Shown in pieces: positions 10,801 to 18,652 of a DNA stretch of 27,443 nucleotides. The first letter of the stretch is position 1. Each line of letters opens with the position of its first letter. The position numbers and the translations under genes are program-made. The stretch spans positions 125,382 through 152,824 of the forward strand of contig CAAAJI010000110.1 in the NCBI GenBank assembly GCA_900642245.1, in the 5' to 3' direction. The DNA is from Fragilaria radians. Lineage: Eukaryota > Bacillariophyta > Fragilariophyceae > Fragilariales > Fragilariaceae. A model generated the notes under the pieces. That model was not told the origin of the DNA, did no database searches, and saw only the letters and a program-made list of their open reading frames with translations.

Positions 10801-11692
10801 TTTGCCCTCTTGTTAGTTTCGGAAAATCCTTGGGTGAAAGTTGTGTAGTAGTATTTCCATCATTGATCATTATTTGTGGTGATGGTGGTAAAGACAATCG
10901 TTTGTGAATGGTAATTTGTGACATGGACATGTTTGGGAAAATGTATGGTGGTGCCGAGTATCCCATATCCCAAAAATGTGACAATCCCATGATAACATTG
11001 TCGGGATCCCATTGTCCGGTATGGTTTCGGACATAATGTTCCCATATAGGTGGATACGAGAATTGATTGTTGTCATTGTCATGCTCATTGTCATTGTCAT
11101 GAAAATCAAAATGACGAAAATCAACTTGACGACGAATCCATCGATCACGAACTTTCGATAGAAATGATTCCGCCCATATTCGTTGTTGTTGTTGAGTTCG
11201 TTGTAATTGAAAATCACGTGAGGATAGGATAGTACTGACCCTATCAGGTGTGATGATAGTGGCTGATGGTGTTGTAGTCTTAGTAGTCGTAGTTGTATCA
11301 TGATCATTATTTTCAAATTTAAAATTCTTTTGATATTTCATAATCTTTTGTTGTATTTGTCGTTGTTGTGTTTTCGAAATACGATATTTTTTTCGTGGTG
11401 GATGCATTTTTTCTTGTTGTTGTAATTGATGATGTTGTAATCGTCGTCGTTGTACATAACGTTCTGTTTCGTCACGTACAATGGATGGAAATGCTTCCCA
11501 ATCGACTCGTTTCCATAAAAAGGAGGAGGAAGCAGTTGTAGTAGGATCCTCTGGTCTTGACGAATCCTTATCATTATTATCCATATTCTCACCACCCTCC
11601 AACTTTAGATTATGATTATGACTAGATATAATAGCAGTAGCATCCGTAGCATCCGTTCCTTCATCCATTGCAACCACATTCTGACGCCACAT
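7829..11692 (-). CDS. Large uncharacterised intronless protein (1287 aa)
   Basis: A single open frame of almost 3.9 kb ends in TGA or TAA at 7829. The frame extends upstream to a TTG at 11770, but the first in-frame ATG is at 11692, the more plausible eukaryotic start. The N-terminal about 190 residues are low-complexity (Asn/Asp/Thr and Gln/Arg-rich, including RRRLQHHQLQQQ). A poly-Asp block lies near residue 790. The rest is globular, Leu/Trp-rich and probably mostly helical (for example LNHWQQLIKHLCRLP and SRKEFWKTYLLTLPPFTP). The C-terminus is strongly basic (MKIKEKNMKYTRRKMKYTKK). No signal peptide, membrane span or known catalytic motif is seen. A nuclear or nucleolar helical-repeat protein is a guess from the basic tail and acidic tract. 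It is intact and flanked by dead transposons. Confidence 0.75.
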   Translation of the reverse strand: MWRQNVVAMDEGTDATDATAIISSHNHNLKLEGGENMDNNDKDSSRPEDPTTTASSSFLWKRVDWEAFPSIVRDETERYVQRRRLQHHQLQQQEKMHPPRKKYRISKTQQRQIQQKIMKYQKNFKFENNDHDTTTTTKTTTPSATIITPDRVSTILSSRDFQLQRTQQQQRIWAESFLSKVRDRWIRRQVDFRHFDFHDNDNEHDNDNNQFSYPPIWEHYVRNHTGQWDPDNVIMGLSHFWDMGYSAPPYIFPNMSMSQITIHKRLSLPPSPQIMINDGNTTTQLSPKDFPKLTRGQRSSSKCSDTQRSKLIPFLPLHSTSISLTVFHKAATAKLAARYLLVNSYPNNTSKVRWKRDRTKMTTLLLRSLYRKSVPTRHHALWNDALYHGQGLKVFCNHSWTNRDLVRKLLCHNNIPSSYPAYPKQHLRFIRKIIAKYSTLTLSSSQRNVLQDVKFQYSPGAEPPVPYMPLDSYLTLWGDPDPCMHSIPDGLVSFETAEITVASLLSQVMDSQGYSSSTANNDTPDLTFWHQTLLECFKFVLSKNQLYMNTYYHRYRYEEMSPDVEIYAVAEYHAWLKYCSYVANHTIITTPEGTHLSMYPQTVTTNMTTARGASEVAEEMSFLQSMLSRPHMKVFPQLHLIHILSYIARELPKDAADVFVRPCCKSPLDTMRQTLEFLEANGTLNDSKLNQQDDEDYLESSPSKSQQLMDVGHLEYIINKAATFLEPFCPMGTTLSSIQLDMLGWLMAFRFSSLLLCSGIQIGGPAALCVSRRRNRSHHYNVDDDDDDDDSGDDDDDDDNDKDRCIRKKPPRKSCLLPHEVRQKLPKFHDSRHMAAQTLQRLLQLPHVRSSDFIVPTLEWKQPMALMIGPQHDKPWRGIAATHAQHVSSFITTMGPSLDNQAPHPLTIPAVDVVDHLAEQIERDPSNLNHWQQLIKHLCRLPSHVKGVIPKDSEASSIPQGDLFTGWDSSRKEFWKTYLLTLPPFTPPNDANRVLWVKKQLQKHWMELEQETVSLVPLSSSATAPSTDGKLQSLRNTGNEVKDDDGTTFDWLTRLIEIISLQPKSKVKHTDRTVDKKLPPFPSKKSRKHSLRLEKNPNSIIFSSNDKEDYEEELELMCYKLIILVHLCGTHSRNVQEGIFALTYSLFRKDQANHNVIKNAKKNTVSQALAWLSSSFGESNLLYHILDLYYESLIRQCRVEQSPQIKDIPLDCQKLLKRYSPHAIHCMHLAVTCISPSKSVSAIRRIAPYFETWTYDDLRAFFERYMKIKEKNMKYTRRKMKYTKKKK
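7844..7885 (-). repeat. Short direct repeat encoding the basic C-terminus of the 1287-aa protein
   Basis: GGTATACTTCAT occurs twice, 21 bp apart, giving the repeated MKYTRRK / MKYTKKK at the protein's end. It looks like a small in-frame tandem duplication. Confidence 0.6.
9290..9352 (-). repeat. ATC/GTC trinucleotide microsatellite encoding poly-Asp
   Basis: Interrupted CAT/CGT/ATC triplets on the plus strand encode an Asp-rich tract (eight Asp, then SG, then seven Asp) in the large minus-strand protein. Because the unit is a triplet, length changes would keep the frame. Confidence 0.75.
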
Positions 11693-12011
11693 GTCTCTTC
11701 TACAATGTTGTAACAGGGAAAAGTAAGTTTGCTGTTTGTTGTTTTCCCGCGCTTTCGTAGTGTCATGCAAGTATAGTAACTTTACCTTCCTTTACGTTCG
11801 ATTTTTCTACAGAATGATTACAATTTCATTGACTTCCAAAAGTCTTTATCCTTCCATCTTGACATGAAAATACCAAAGGAAGGAAAGAGGATAGATTCCA
11901 AAAATAAATTACTTCCAGGACAACCATTGATTGGAGCTCTTACGGAATGCCAAAAAATATGAAGTATTGGAGACTATCCAACACAATGTCTGATTTTGAT
12001 GAAGAGTTGTA
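11693..12011. other. 5' flank of the 1287-aa gene
   Basis: No gene was recognised. The reading frame of the large protein continues open into 11770 without an ATG, so this holds its 5' UTR and promoter, then the left edge of the retrotransposon nest. No TATA box or other site could be assigned with confidence. Confidence 0.4.
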
Positions 12012-12279
12012 TTACAATGTAATGATCGCAATTCGAATCCAGAAATGATTCTTTTTCAAAACCTGGTTCATTGCCTGACTCATTAACAGGTCAAATTTTG
12101 TTGATCTTTGTAAAAGTGTCAAATTAACGGAACATTTACCTAAAATTCTAAACAAAGGTAACATGCAATAAACCTGCTGCATGTACATCCCCATTGGCAG
12201 AGTAATACTTACTCTTGTCTTTGCAATGCAAATGGACTTCACAGCTATGCCTTTACGTTTATTCCCGTTTAGTGTAGTG
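12012..12279 (-). other. Unassigned ORF at the edge of the gypsy nest
   Basis: A 76-codon minus-strand ORF (12012-12242) begins MKSICIAKTRVSITLPMGMY. It may continue the decayed gypsy polyprotein just upstream, but no diagnostic motif was seen. Confidence 0.2.
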
Positions 12280-12639
12280 CTAAGTCAGCAGCATTAACTC
12301 TGAACTTTGAGGTGTTTGCAAACGAAAGAGGACATGATGTTTTAGTTGATTACTTGTAAGGTGTACACACTTCAGGACCATGGTTAGATAATTGTCACTG
12401 CTGTATTCATTTGATGTGATTGTGCATTCAATGCAATTTACAGCATGATGGATGATTTCCTTAATGGATTTATGCTGTCTCATGGGAATTGACAGGGTGT
12501 CCCAAGTAACAATGTATTTTCGGAAGCCAAAGATGAGTCCTGGTTGCTTGATAAATTGGATCCCAAGCACAATTTTGTGACGTCCAATTGAGTTTTCTTC
12601 AATCCAGCAAGATCTAGAGGATTGCAACAACATCACCAT
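12280..12639 (-). mobile_element. Second Ty3/gypsy fragment (end of protease and linker before RT)
   Basis: The frame contains IGRHKIVLG, then KYIVTWDTLSIPMRQHKS, then VLKCVHLTSNQLKHHVL. The neighbouring gypsy copy has the same blocks in the same order: MIIGRDLLGKLGI, DKTVTWDTDTIPMKDRG, and EVTKTCEHLNEEEQHRLLQV. This is therefore a second, more diverged copy of the protease-to-RT linker. It sits directly after the first copy's integrase zinc-finger start, where the integrase should continue, so the two pieces were joined by insertion or recombination. Confidence 0.6.
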
Positions 12640-12679
12640 TATTGCTGGCTTGTACTATCCTTTGTTGTGCTCCCTCATG

Positions 12680-13435
12680 CTATGAGTACAAGTCTGTCCT
12701 GGATGAAGCAAGCATGATACCAGGAGAGTCCTCTTTTATTAAAGAATGAGGAATGTAGATTTTATCCTTAAAACATAGAAGGTCATAGCCTTCAATGTGC
12801 TGCATAGAGTAGTGGGGTTGTGTTAACCCGTTTTCTCTGAGGCCTTGGACTTTCATCTGCTCCTTAAAAATTAAAGCAGTATGCATAGGAAATTGGATGT
12901 TGCTAAATTCTGATTCAGAGAGAAGTGCTAAGGCTTCCTCTTTCTGAATCTTTAGGTTGTCAATGTCGAGCCTAGATAATGCATTGGCTATAACATTTTT
13001 CTTTCCTGGAAGATATTCAAATGATACTCCATATTCTGAAGCATTTAACCCATTGCAGGTATTATTTTTATGGTCTGTATAGACAATAATTGGATAACCC
13101 AACAAGATATTTTTATATCCTTTGCAGGTTTCATTAGTAGATAGCAACTCACGTTCTGTTGTGGTGTATCTTCTTTGGGCTGCATTAAGCGTACGTGAAT
13201 AAAAGGCTATGGGCTTTTTATCCTGCATAATTACTGCTCCCAGCTGATGATCAGATGCATCAGTGTATATGTGGATTGGCTTATCAAAATCTGGGTATGC
13301 TAGAAGCACCTCAGTCTNNNNNNNNNNNNNNNNNNNNNNNNNNNNNNNNNNNNNNNNNNNNNNNNNNNNNNNNNNNNNNNNNNNNNNNNNNNNNNNNNNN
13401 NNNGGAGCTAGTAACTCACTTCTGCAAAACCACAT
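12680..13435 (-). pseudogene. Gypsy RNase H domain, interrupted by assembly gap
   Basis: Starting at the gap side, the frame reads MWFCRSELLA, gap, then EVLLAYPDFDKPIHIYTDAS, HQLGAVIMQDKKPIAFYSR, RRYTTTERELLS and ILLGYPIIVYTDHKN. This is the standard gypsy RT-connection plus RNase H. The domain continues to EYLPGKKNVIANALSRLD, the end of the RNase H domain. The gap falls where about 30 residues of the connection segment are expected, so its 86-nt length is plausible. Confidence 0.85.
13318..13403. other. Assembly gap (86 N)
   Basis: A run of N between the RT and RNase H parts of the gypsy element. The flanking reading frames agree with a gap of about this size. Confidence 1.
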
Positions 13436-13674
13436 GTTGCAATAGTAGTTGACTATGCCAATAAACCAGCATAGTTCTTACCTGGTTTTTGGAGTCATAA
13501 TCTTAAGAATGGCTTCCACCTTATTATACACTGGTTGGATACCCTTCCGGGTAATCCATTAACCTAGATACTCAATCTGTTCAGCAAAGAACTTTGATTT
13601 GGACTGACTTTCATACCAGCAGTTGAGAGTCTTGCTAGTTCCATCTCTAACTTAGTCAGGTGGTCTGAAAATTG

Positions 13675-14452
13675 CTATTTGTTAGATAGAATTAACAAAT
13701 CATCCAGATATGTTTTGACATATTCCAAATCTTGTGTCAGTTTGACATGACATTTTGGAAAACATCTAGGGCAATTTGATGCCCATGGGTAAGCGTTTGT
13801 ACTTATATTTTCCCAAAGGAAATATGATTGTACAAAGCTTTTGGGCATCCGTATCCAATTTGGCATGGTAGTAACCCATGTTCAAATCTAGAGTTGTGGC
13901 ATAGGTAAATCCTTCCATGGATCCGATCATATCTCCAATTTTTGGTATTGGAAATGGGTGACGTTGAAGTAATGAATTGAGATTTCTGAAATCAGAAACA
14001 ACTCTTATAATTCCATTCTTCTTGGCAATTGCAAATGTTGGGGATGCTCATTCAGAAGTATAATCTTCTTCAAGGACTTCAATGTCCACTAATCTTGCAA
14101 TTTCCTTGTGCAGTTGTTGCTCTACTGATCTAGGACCAGTATAAGGCTGAGCATGTACTGGCTTAGATCCCGGGTCTATCAAGTTTAGGCTTATGGGAGC
14201 CACGTTGAATTCTCCTAATGTTCCATCAAAAAGATGTTCACATTTTTGGAGTACCTGGAGTAATCGGTGTTGTTCCTCTTCATTGAGGTGTTCACAAGTC
14301 TTTGTGACTTCTTCTAGGATTGCAGGTTTATACTCTGCATCTAGGATCTTGGTGGAACGAGAAAACTCATTCATAAGACTCTGAGCTTCATTTGCAGTCA
14401 AATAAATCTCATTAATGGCCTTTTGAGAATTCAGAAAGCCTCTGTCTTTCAT
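13675..14452 (-). pseudogene. Gypsy reverse transcriptase
   Basis: The frame 14452-14048 gives the linker and RT start (GEFNVAPISLNL, VHAQPYTGPRSVEQQLHKEI, IARLVDIEVLEEDYTSE). After a stop the same reading continues with ASPTFAIAKKNG, IRVVSDFRNLNSLLQRHPFP and FTYATTLDLNMGYYHAKLD. A later frame (13866-13675) holds YVKTYLDDLLILSNK with the YLDD catalytic box. Two of the RT catalytic Asp are thus visible (YLDD), plus the LDL/N motif of the first. Confidence 0.85.
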
Positions 14453-14486
14453 TGGGATTGTATCAGTGTCCCATGTGACAGTTTTA

Positions 14487-14900
14487 TCATTGTATAATCC
14501 CTAATTTTCCGAGAAGATCTCGGCCAATTATCATTCCATATGTGTCCGATGGCTTGGATCGGTCATCAAAATGAAACTCCCAAGTAATTTGTTTCTTGAG
14601 ATTGAATTCTGGAAGCACAAAGCTTACCCATCCAGTTTTATCAGTTGTAAACTGATCATTCATGGTACTCCAAGTGGTTTTATTCTCTATGCTTTGTTTT
14701 ATATTATCCTTGGAGGTATTTAAGGCAGATATGCAAGAAATCATTAATAAGGTAGATGTGAAACCAAGTAACGTTCCGTTCCTAGAAATAATCATTCTAA
14801 AGAGAAAACAAGGAAGCATAATGATGACGTAGCAAGTAGAACAAGGTCCAAAACAGGTTATTTGGACCAATGTACGAGCTAGATCAAAGTAACAAGCCAT
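14487..14900 (-). pseudogene. Gypsy protease region
   Basis: A 137-codon frame contains TGWVSFVLPEFNLKKQITWEF and then TYGMIIGRDLLGKLGI, the conserved C-terminal part of retropepsins of gypsy elements (YDMIIGRDLL-x-x-LGI). The catalytic D-T/S-G motif expected upstream is not recognisable in this frame. Its N-terminal 50 residues probably do not belong to the original protein. Confidence 0.7.
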
Positions 14901-15339
14901 CTGTAACTCAATCGGTCAAGAAGTCTTCTTTCGTTTGTTTGATGAATTTATGCTTAAAGGTCAAGAGGATTTTAAAATGAAAAAACTGTATGTAGGAGTC
15001 AAATCTACCACAGCGCTTTGATGAAGTGAAAACATCAATCTGAGCTTGGTTGGTTGCAGTAATTACATATATTGGGCATAGTGGGGATGACAAGGATAAA
15101 TCCTGGGAATGTTGTAAGGTGCTAAAGTATTGTGAAGAAAATGAAATGAACGCAAGTACAAATTGTAAATGTCAAGTAGAATGGGATGATGATAACAAAT
15201 CACAATCATGGGTGAATTTGTTTGCCTAAAGTCTTGGTAATCTTACCCCAATAATGGCATGTGCAAGGAACCAAAAAGTTCGAGATAAGATGCACTTTAT
15301 TGTCTTGATATTGAATGTCGTTTTTGGATTTATTTCAAT
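14901..15339. other. Junction between gypsy and copia remnants
   Basis: Only a 61-codon minus-strand ORF (14908-15093) with no recognisable motif. The boundary between the gypsy element and the copia element lies here, but no LTR, target-site duplication or TG...CA end could be identified by eye. Confidence 0.35.
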
Positions 15340-16135
15340 TTCCATAACTCAATTTAAGCCAAATCAAATCTCTTGACTAGATGATTTGTTTGGTCATAAG
15401 GTTGAAATTCTGTATATCATTTGCATGATTCTCATGATAACCAACAAACAGACCAACAGTTCCTCTGTCATTTAATTTTCTCTGAATGATTTTCTTAGTT
15501 GTCACAACACACTTCTTGCCCCAGGTTTTGAGATTTTTAAATCCTTTGAAGTGTGTATTTATTGTACATCAGTTGCAATAGTAATTGTTGTGTCTTCTTG
15601 TTAATGATTCTGTTCTCACAGAATGATGCTGTAGATTCTACTCAGAGACAATTCAAAATTCATCCACAATTCCCAAGTCATTAAAACTGCCCGGATTCTT
15701 CCTTAAAGGGTTTGAAACATTCTCTCAACCTTTCGGCTTCTCTGTGGAGTTCTGCCCACTAAATTTAAACTTCAAGCCAAGATGTTGCTGTTGACAAGCC
15801 TTTTCAAGTGAACAATTTTCTCCGGCATCATCCAACTTTAGGACTTTTACAGTCTTCTTTAAATCCTTTAACTCATCAATTAATTCAACCAGCTGGTTCT
15901 TCAAGTCACTTTTGCGTTTCAGAAAGTAGCTCCAACAGCAGCTTGAGTAGTCATTGATAACTAATGCCCAAAAAACAAACTCAATCCTTCATAGCTTTCA
16001 CCCTTGATAGAGCTGATATCTACGTAATGCCTTTCTCCAGCAATAACACTGTCACCCTTCCAGCCCTTGTTGATATTCTTCTGCCTTGCCTTTGCAACTG
16101 AGCAGGCTTCACAAGTCTTATAATCGCCCACCACA
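15340..16135 (-). pseudogene. Copia integrase
   Basis: Reading across frames: CEACSVAKARQKNINKGWKG, then HYVDISSIKGESYEGLS (first catalytic Asp in the YVDIS segment), then DYSSCCWSYFLKRKSDLKNQ and VLKLDDAGENCSLEKACQQQ (second Asp region), then after the core NLKTWGKKCVVTTKKIIQRK, LNDRGTVGLFVGYHENHAND and SRDLIWLK. Stops and frameshifts occur near 15985, 15710 and 15365. Confidence 0.8.
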
Positions 16136-16802
16136 TTAAATCCGTAGCATTTTCCGGTCGTGCTGCAAGTTCGCTGCAGTGACCCAGAATACTGTGTAGA
16201 TTATTGATTTTAATCTTAGGCTTTACTTTACTTCCCTCAACAGCTGTGGTTGCAATATTTCCAAGGATTGGTAGCAACTTGATTCCCCACACAAACCCAT
16301 TTTTGGTCTTAAAGATTCTGTCAAAACACAATGTTGAACTCCTTTTCATTAACTTCATTACACCATTTTCATTGTCAAGATAAACCCATTTTTCAAAGCC
16401 TTGCTGATACTGAAAAGATGTATCCATAGCTCTGGTACAAAGCTTACGTCTTTGAGTACAAGGACACATTTTTCTCCATTTTTCTGCTGAACTGTGCATC
16501 TCAAGCTTCCAACCTTCTTTGCTAGCATTTTTTTGCCATTTCCAACCGCTATCTATAACTTCTTCACTATTGCAATAATGGCATGAAGCGACACTGTCGC
16601 CAATCCAAATTTTGCTGTTAAGTCCGTCATTGGCAGTAATTGTATTTAAAATCACATCAGAAGCAGATCCAGCAATCCCGTTTCTTATACCAACATGACT
16701 GCCTTCAGCTTGATTCTTTCTTAGCAATATGAGGCAGTTAGATTTAAGATGGCCAGATTTCTTACAGAAATTGCAGATGATTTCATTGTCTTCTTGGACC
16801 AT
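16020..16802 (-). pseudogene. Copia zinc knuckle, protease and pre-integrase region
   Basis: This 260-codon frame starts with the CCHC knuckle CNFCKKSGHLKSNC. It then has WIGDSVASCHY, the copia protease active-site segment where DSG-A-S is usual; here the Gly is replaced by Val, which would be expected to inactivate the enzyme. INNLHSILGHCSELAARPEN is the pre-integrase H-x-x-LGH segment. From about 16130 the coding frame shifts: the true continuation reads GDYKTCEACSVAKARQKNIN, while the annotated frame goes on to an unrelated Arg-rich tail. Confidence 0.8.
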
Positions 16803-17314
16803 CTTGGACTTGCACTGTGTGGCATTTTCCTTTGAATTTCGTTACAAACAGCGCCTTTTCCTTGCCATAGTCATCATTCTTTGTAGACTCAGTCTTTGAT
16901 GAAAGCCTTTCATAAGGTCGTCTTTGAGCTCATCAATAGAGAGCGGATTCTCCTTTTTACCAATACGCTTCTCCATGAGCGTCACTTGCAAGGCGTAGTT
17001 GCCAGTTAAACTGTTCAAACTTGAATAAGAAACTGCTCATCAGTAATATTTGAGGCCATAACTTCCAAATTTACACATAGGTCATCCATCTAATTTTTTA
17101 TACAAATTTCAGGGTTGTCATTCTTTCCAAGCTTGCTCTCCCGGATCTTCCTCTCTGTCTTCACTAATGTGGGTGCAATTACTGGGTCAAACTTCTTTTT
17201 GAGCTTCTCCCAGGCTAGGCTTGCATTCCCATCTTCATAATCTTTTGTCTTGCAACCTTGCAAAACTCCAAATGCAATGATGCGCGAATGAGAGTGAACG
17301 TCACAAGAGGGCAA
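16803..17314 (-). pseudogene. Copia gag (middle and C-terminal part)
   Basis: The frame from 17314 reads IAFGVLQGCKTKDYEDGNAS, LAWEKLKKKFDPVIAPTLVK and TERKIRESKLGKNDNPEIC, matching the copia gag capsid-like region. After a stop and a frameshift it continues as LEVMASNITDEQFLIQ, then LNSLTGNYALQVTLMEKRIG and KKENPLSIDELKDDL. A degraded first zinc knuckle (KGKCHT...) lies near 16850. Confidence 0.8.
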
Positions 17315-17429
17315 TGTGGAGCGGATGCGATCAATTTTATAATCATTTTCTAGTCAAAAATTAGATGAAATAGATCATAATTTCACTTTATTCAACTAAG
17401 CAAAGAGCATTGTGATTCCCTTTTGCAGA

Positions 17430-18382
17430 ATGGTTTATGAATGGCCAGTTTGAAACGAGATGATTCTTGCAAGGCTACAAGATATGGCTTTAAGGATTTG
17501 TTATTTTGGAAGTCGTTGATTCCCATTGCGGATGAAAGGAATGATGAGGTTTCTGATGAAAGAAAAAGGATGTCTAAAAACATTAAACTAAATGAAGATG
17601 CTTACACTGAATGCATTACATTGCTTGATATCACAACTAGCAGCTTAATGGGTTGTCTTTGAGGAAAAGCCAAGATCCTAAAGTGTAGATTGCGAGACTG
17701 GAAGGCGTAGGATCAAGTATTACTGAGAATCAATTAATGATCCAAGTATTGAGCAATCTCACTTCAGTCTATGCTTTATAATTTGCCTTTATGGAGAAAA
17801 GAGTAGGAATATGTTGAGAAACCTCTACCTGTGGAGGAAATCAACGCTGAGTTGAGCATTTGCTGTGATTAATTGAACATGAATGCATAAGGTAGCAAGG
17901 AAAGTTAAGTTTTAGTTAAAATAGCTTTTTACTGAGCAATTAAAACAAAAGTTTCAAAACTGTGGTCAGAATGGTCACAAGGCGTTTCATTGCAAGAATT
18001 AATTAGCGCCATGGGCAGAAGCAATGGAAATACAACTGGAAACGATACTGTGTTTATTGTCATAAGAAAAGTCACATTCAGAATAATTGTTTTTAATTAA
18101 AGAAAAAGAATCTCAATACAGGCAAGTATTTGATTTGTAATGTGTTGCATTTACGGCACCTACTGACAATTGATAGTTGGCATATGACATTTGGATTTGC
18201 GACAGTGGAGTGTGCTGTATAACTTAAATGATATGTCTTGTTTTTAATTAAATACAAAGAATCTCAAAGCAGCATCAACCACAATGGTTCAACACAGGCA
18301 AGTATTTGATTTGTAATATGTTGCATCTACGGCATCTTCTGACAATTTAAAGTTGGCAAATGAAATTTGGATTTGTGGCACC
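17430..18382 (+). mobile_element. Ty1/copia gag-protease fragment on the opposite strand, head to head with the previous copy
   Basis: The plus-strand frame 17441-17662 is a gag N-terminus (ending NEDAYTECITLLDITTSSLM). After a deletion of the middle of gag it resumes near 17715 with SSITENQLMIQVLSNLTSVY and MEKRVG, matching ITDEQFLIQ...MEKRIG of the minus-strand copy. Two CCHC knuckles follow: CGQNGHKAFHC (about 17960) and CVYCHKKSHIQNNC (about 18050). The protease site WICDSGVCCIT then appears near 18200. Many stops. No LTR was found. The two copies carry complementary gag parts. Confidence 0.75.
18088..18382 (+). repeat. Imperfect tandem duplication of the copia protease segment
   Basis: 18088-18210 and 18239-18382 align over their length: TGTTTTTAATTAAA, then AAAGAATCTCAA, then ACAGGCAAGTATTTGATTTG, then TGTTGCAT, and GGATTTG near the end. 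The second copy has about 23 extra bases near its start. The first copy keeps the DSG protease triad, whereas the second reads WICGTK and has lost it. Confidence 0.75.
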
Positions 18383-18652
18383 AAGCACTAAGTCACAATC
18401 AACCATCTTGCCTACAACAGACTTTCTTATACCTAGTACTTTCACAAGTATTGAGCCATCCATATTACCCAATACATCATGAATCTATCTGATAGTTGAG
18501 GTTGACAGTGCTATATACAAATCTACAATAGACATGAAAAGTTGGGCTCATATAATTATGTTTTTAACATGTAATACTTCATACTTAACATAGCCTTTCA
18601 TCTTTTGTATATTCTTTTCTGAATTACTTTTCTATGATTCAAAAAAGTTAGA
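18383..18652. other. Short gene-free stretch between copia fragment and metalloprotease gene B
   Basis: No feature was recognised. It holds the 3' flank of gene B and the undefined right end of the copia fragment. Confidence 0.4.

Larger units (their letters stand above)
12640..14900 (-). mobile_element. Ty3/gypsy retrotransposon pol, degenerate
   Basis: On the minus strand the order is protease, reverse transcriptase, RNase H and the first part of the integrase zinc finger, which is gypsy order. The frame is broken by at least one frameshift after LGKLGI (near 14487), a stop after EEDYTSE (14048), further breaks around 13870 and 13500-13660, and an assembly gap. At its downstream end the reading LSWYHA, then (one frame over) CLLHPGQTCTHSMREHNKG, resembles the HHCC integrase zinc finger. 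The integrase core, gag and LTRs were not found. The element is dead. Confidence 0.85.
15340..17314 (-). mobile_element. Ty1/copia retrotransposon gag-pol (gag to integrase), degenerate
   Basis: The minus strand carries in order: gag middle, zinc knuckle, protease, gag-pre-integrase segment, integrase core, and the C-terminal NLKTWGKKCVVTTKK ... FVGYHENHAND block that follows the copia integrase. Gag-PR-IN order marks copia. The RT and RNase H that should follow are absent; gypsy sequence begins instead. Frames are broken at about 17050, 16100, 15990 and 15700. The gag lacks its first part, which occurs only on the opposite strand at 17441. The style resembles copia families common in diatoms; exact lineage not determined. 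Confidence 0.85.

Noticed and set aside
11692..11770. Extending the 1287-residue protein upstream to a TTG start
   Set aside because: TTG is not a usual start in nuclear genes; the first in-frame ATG is at 11692.
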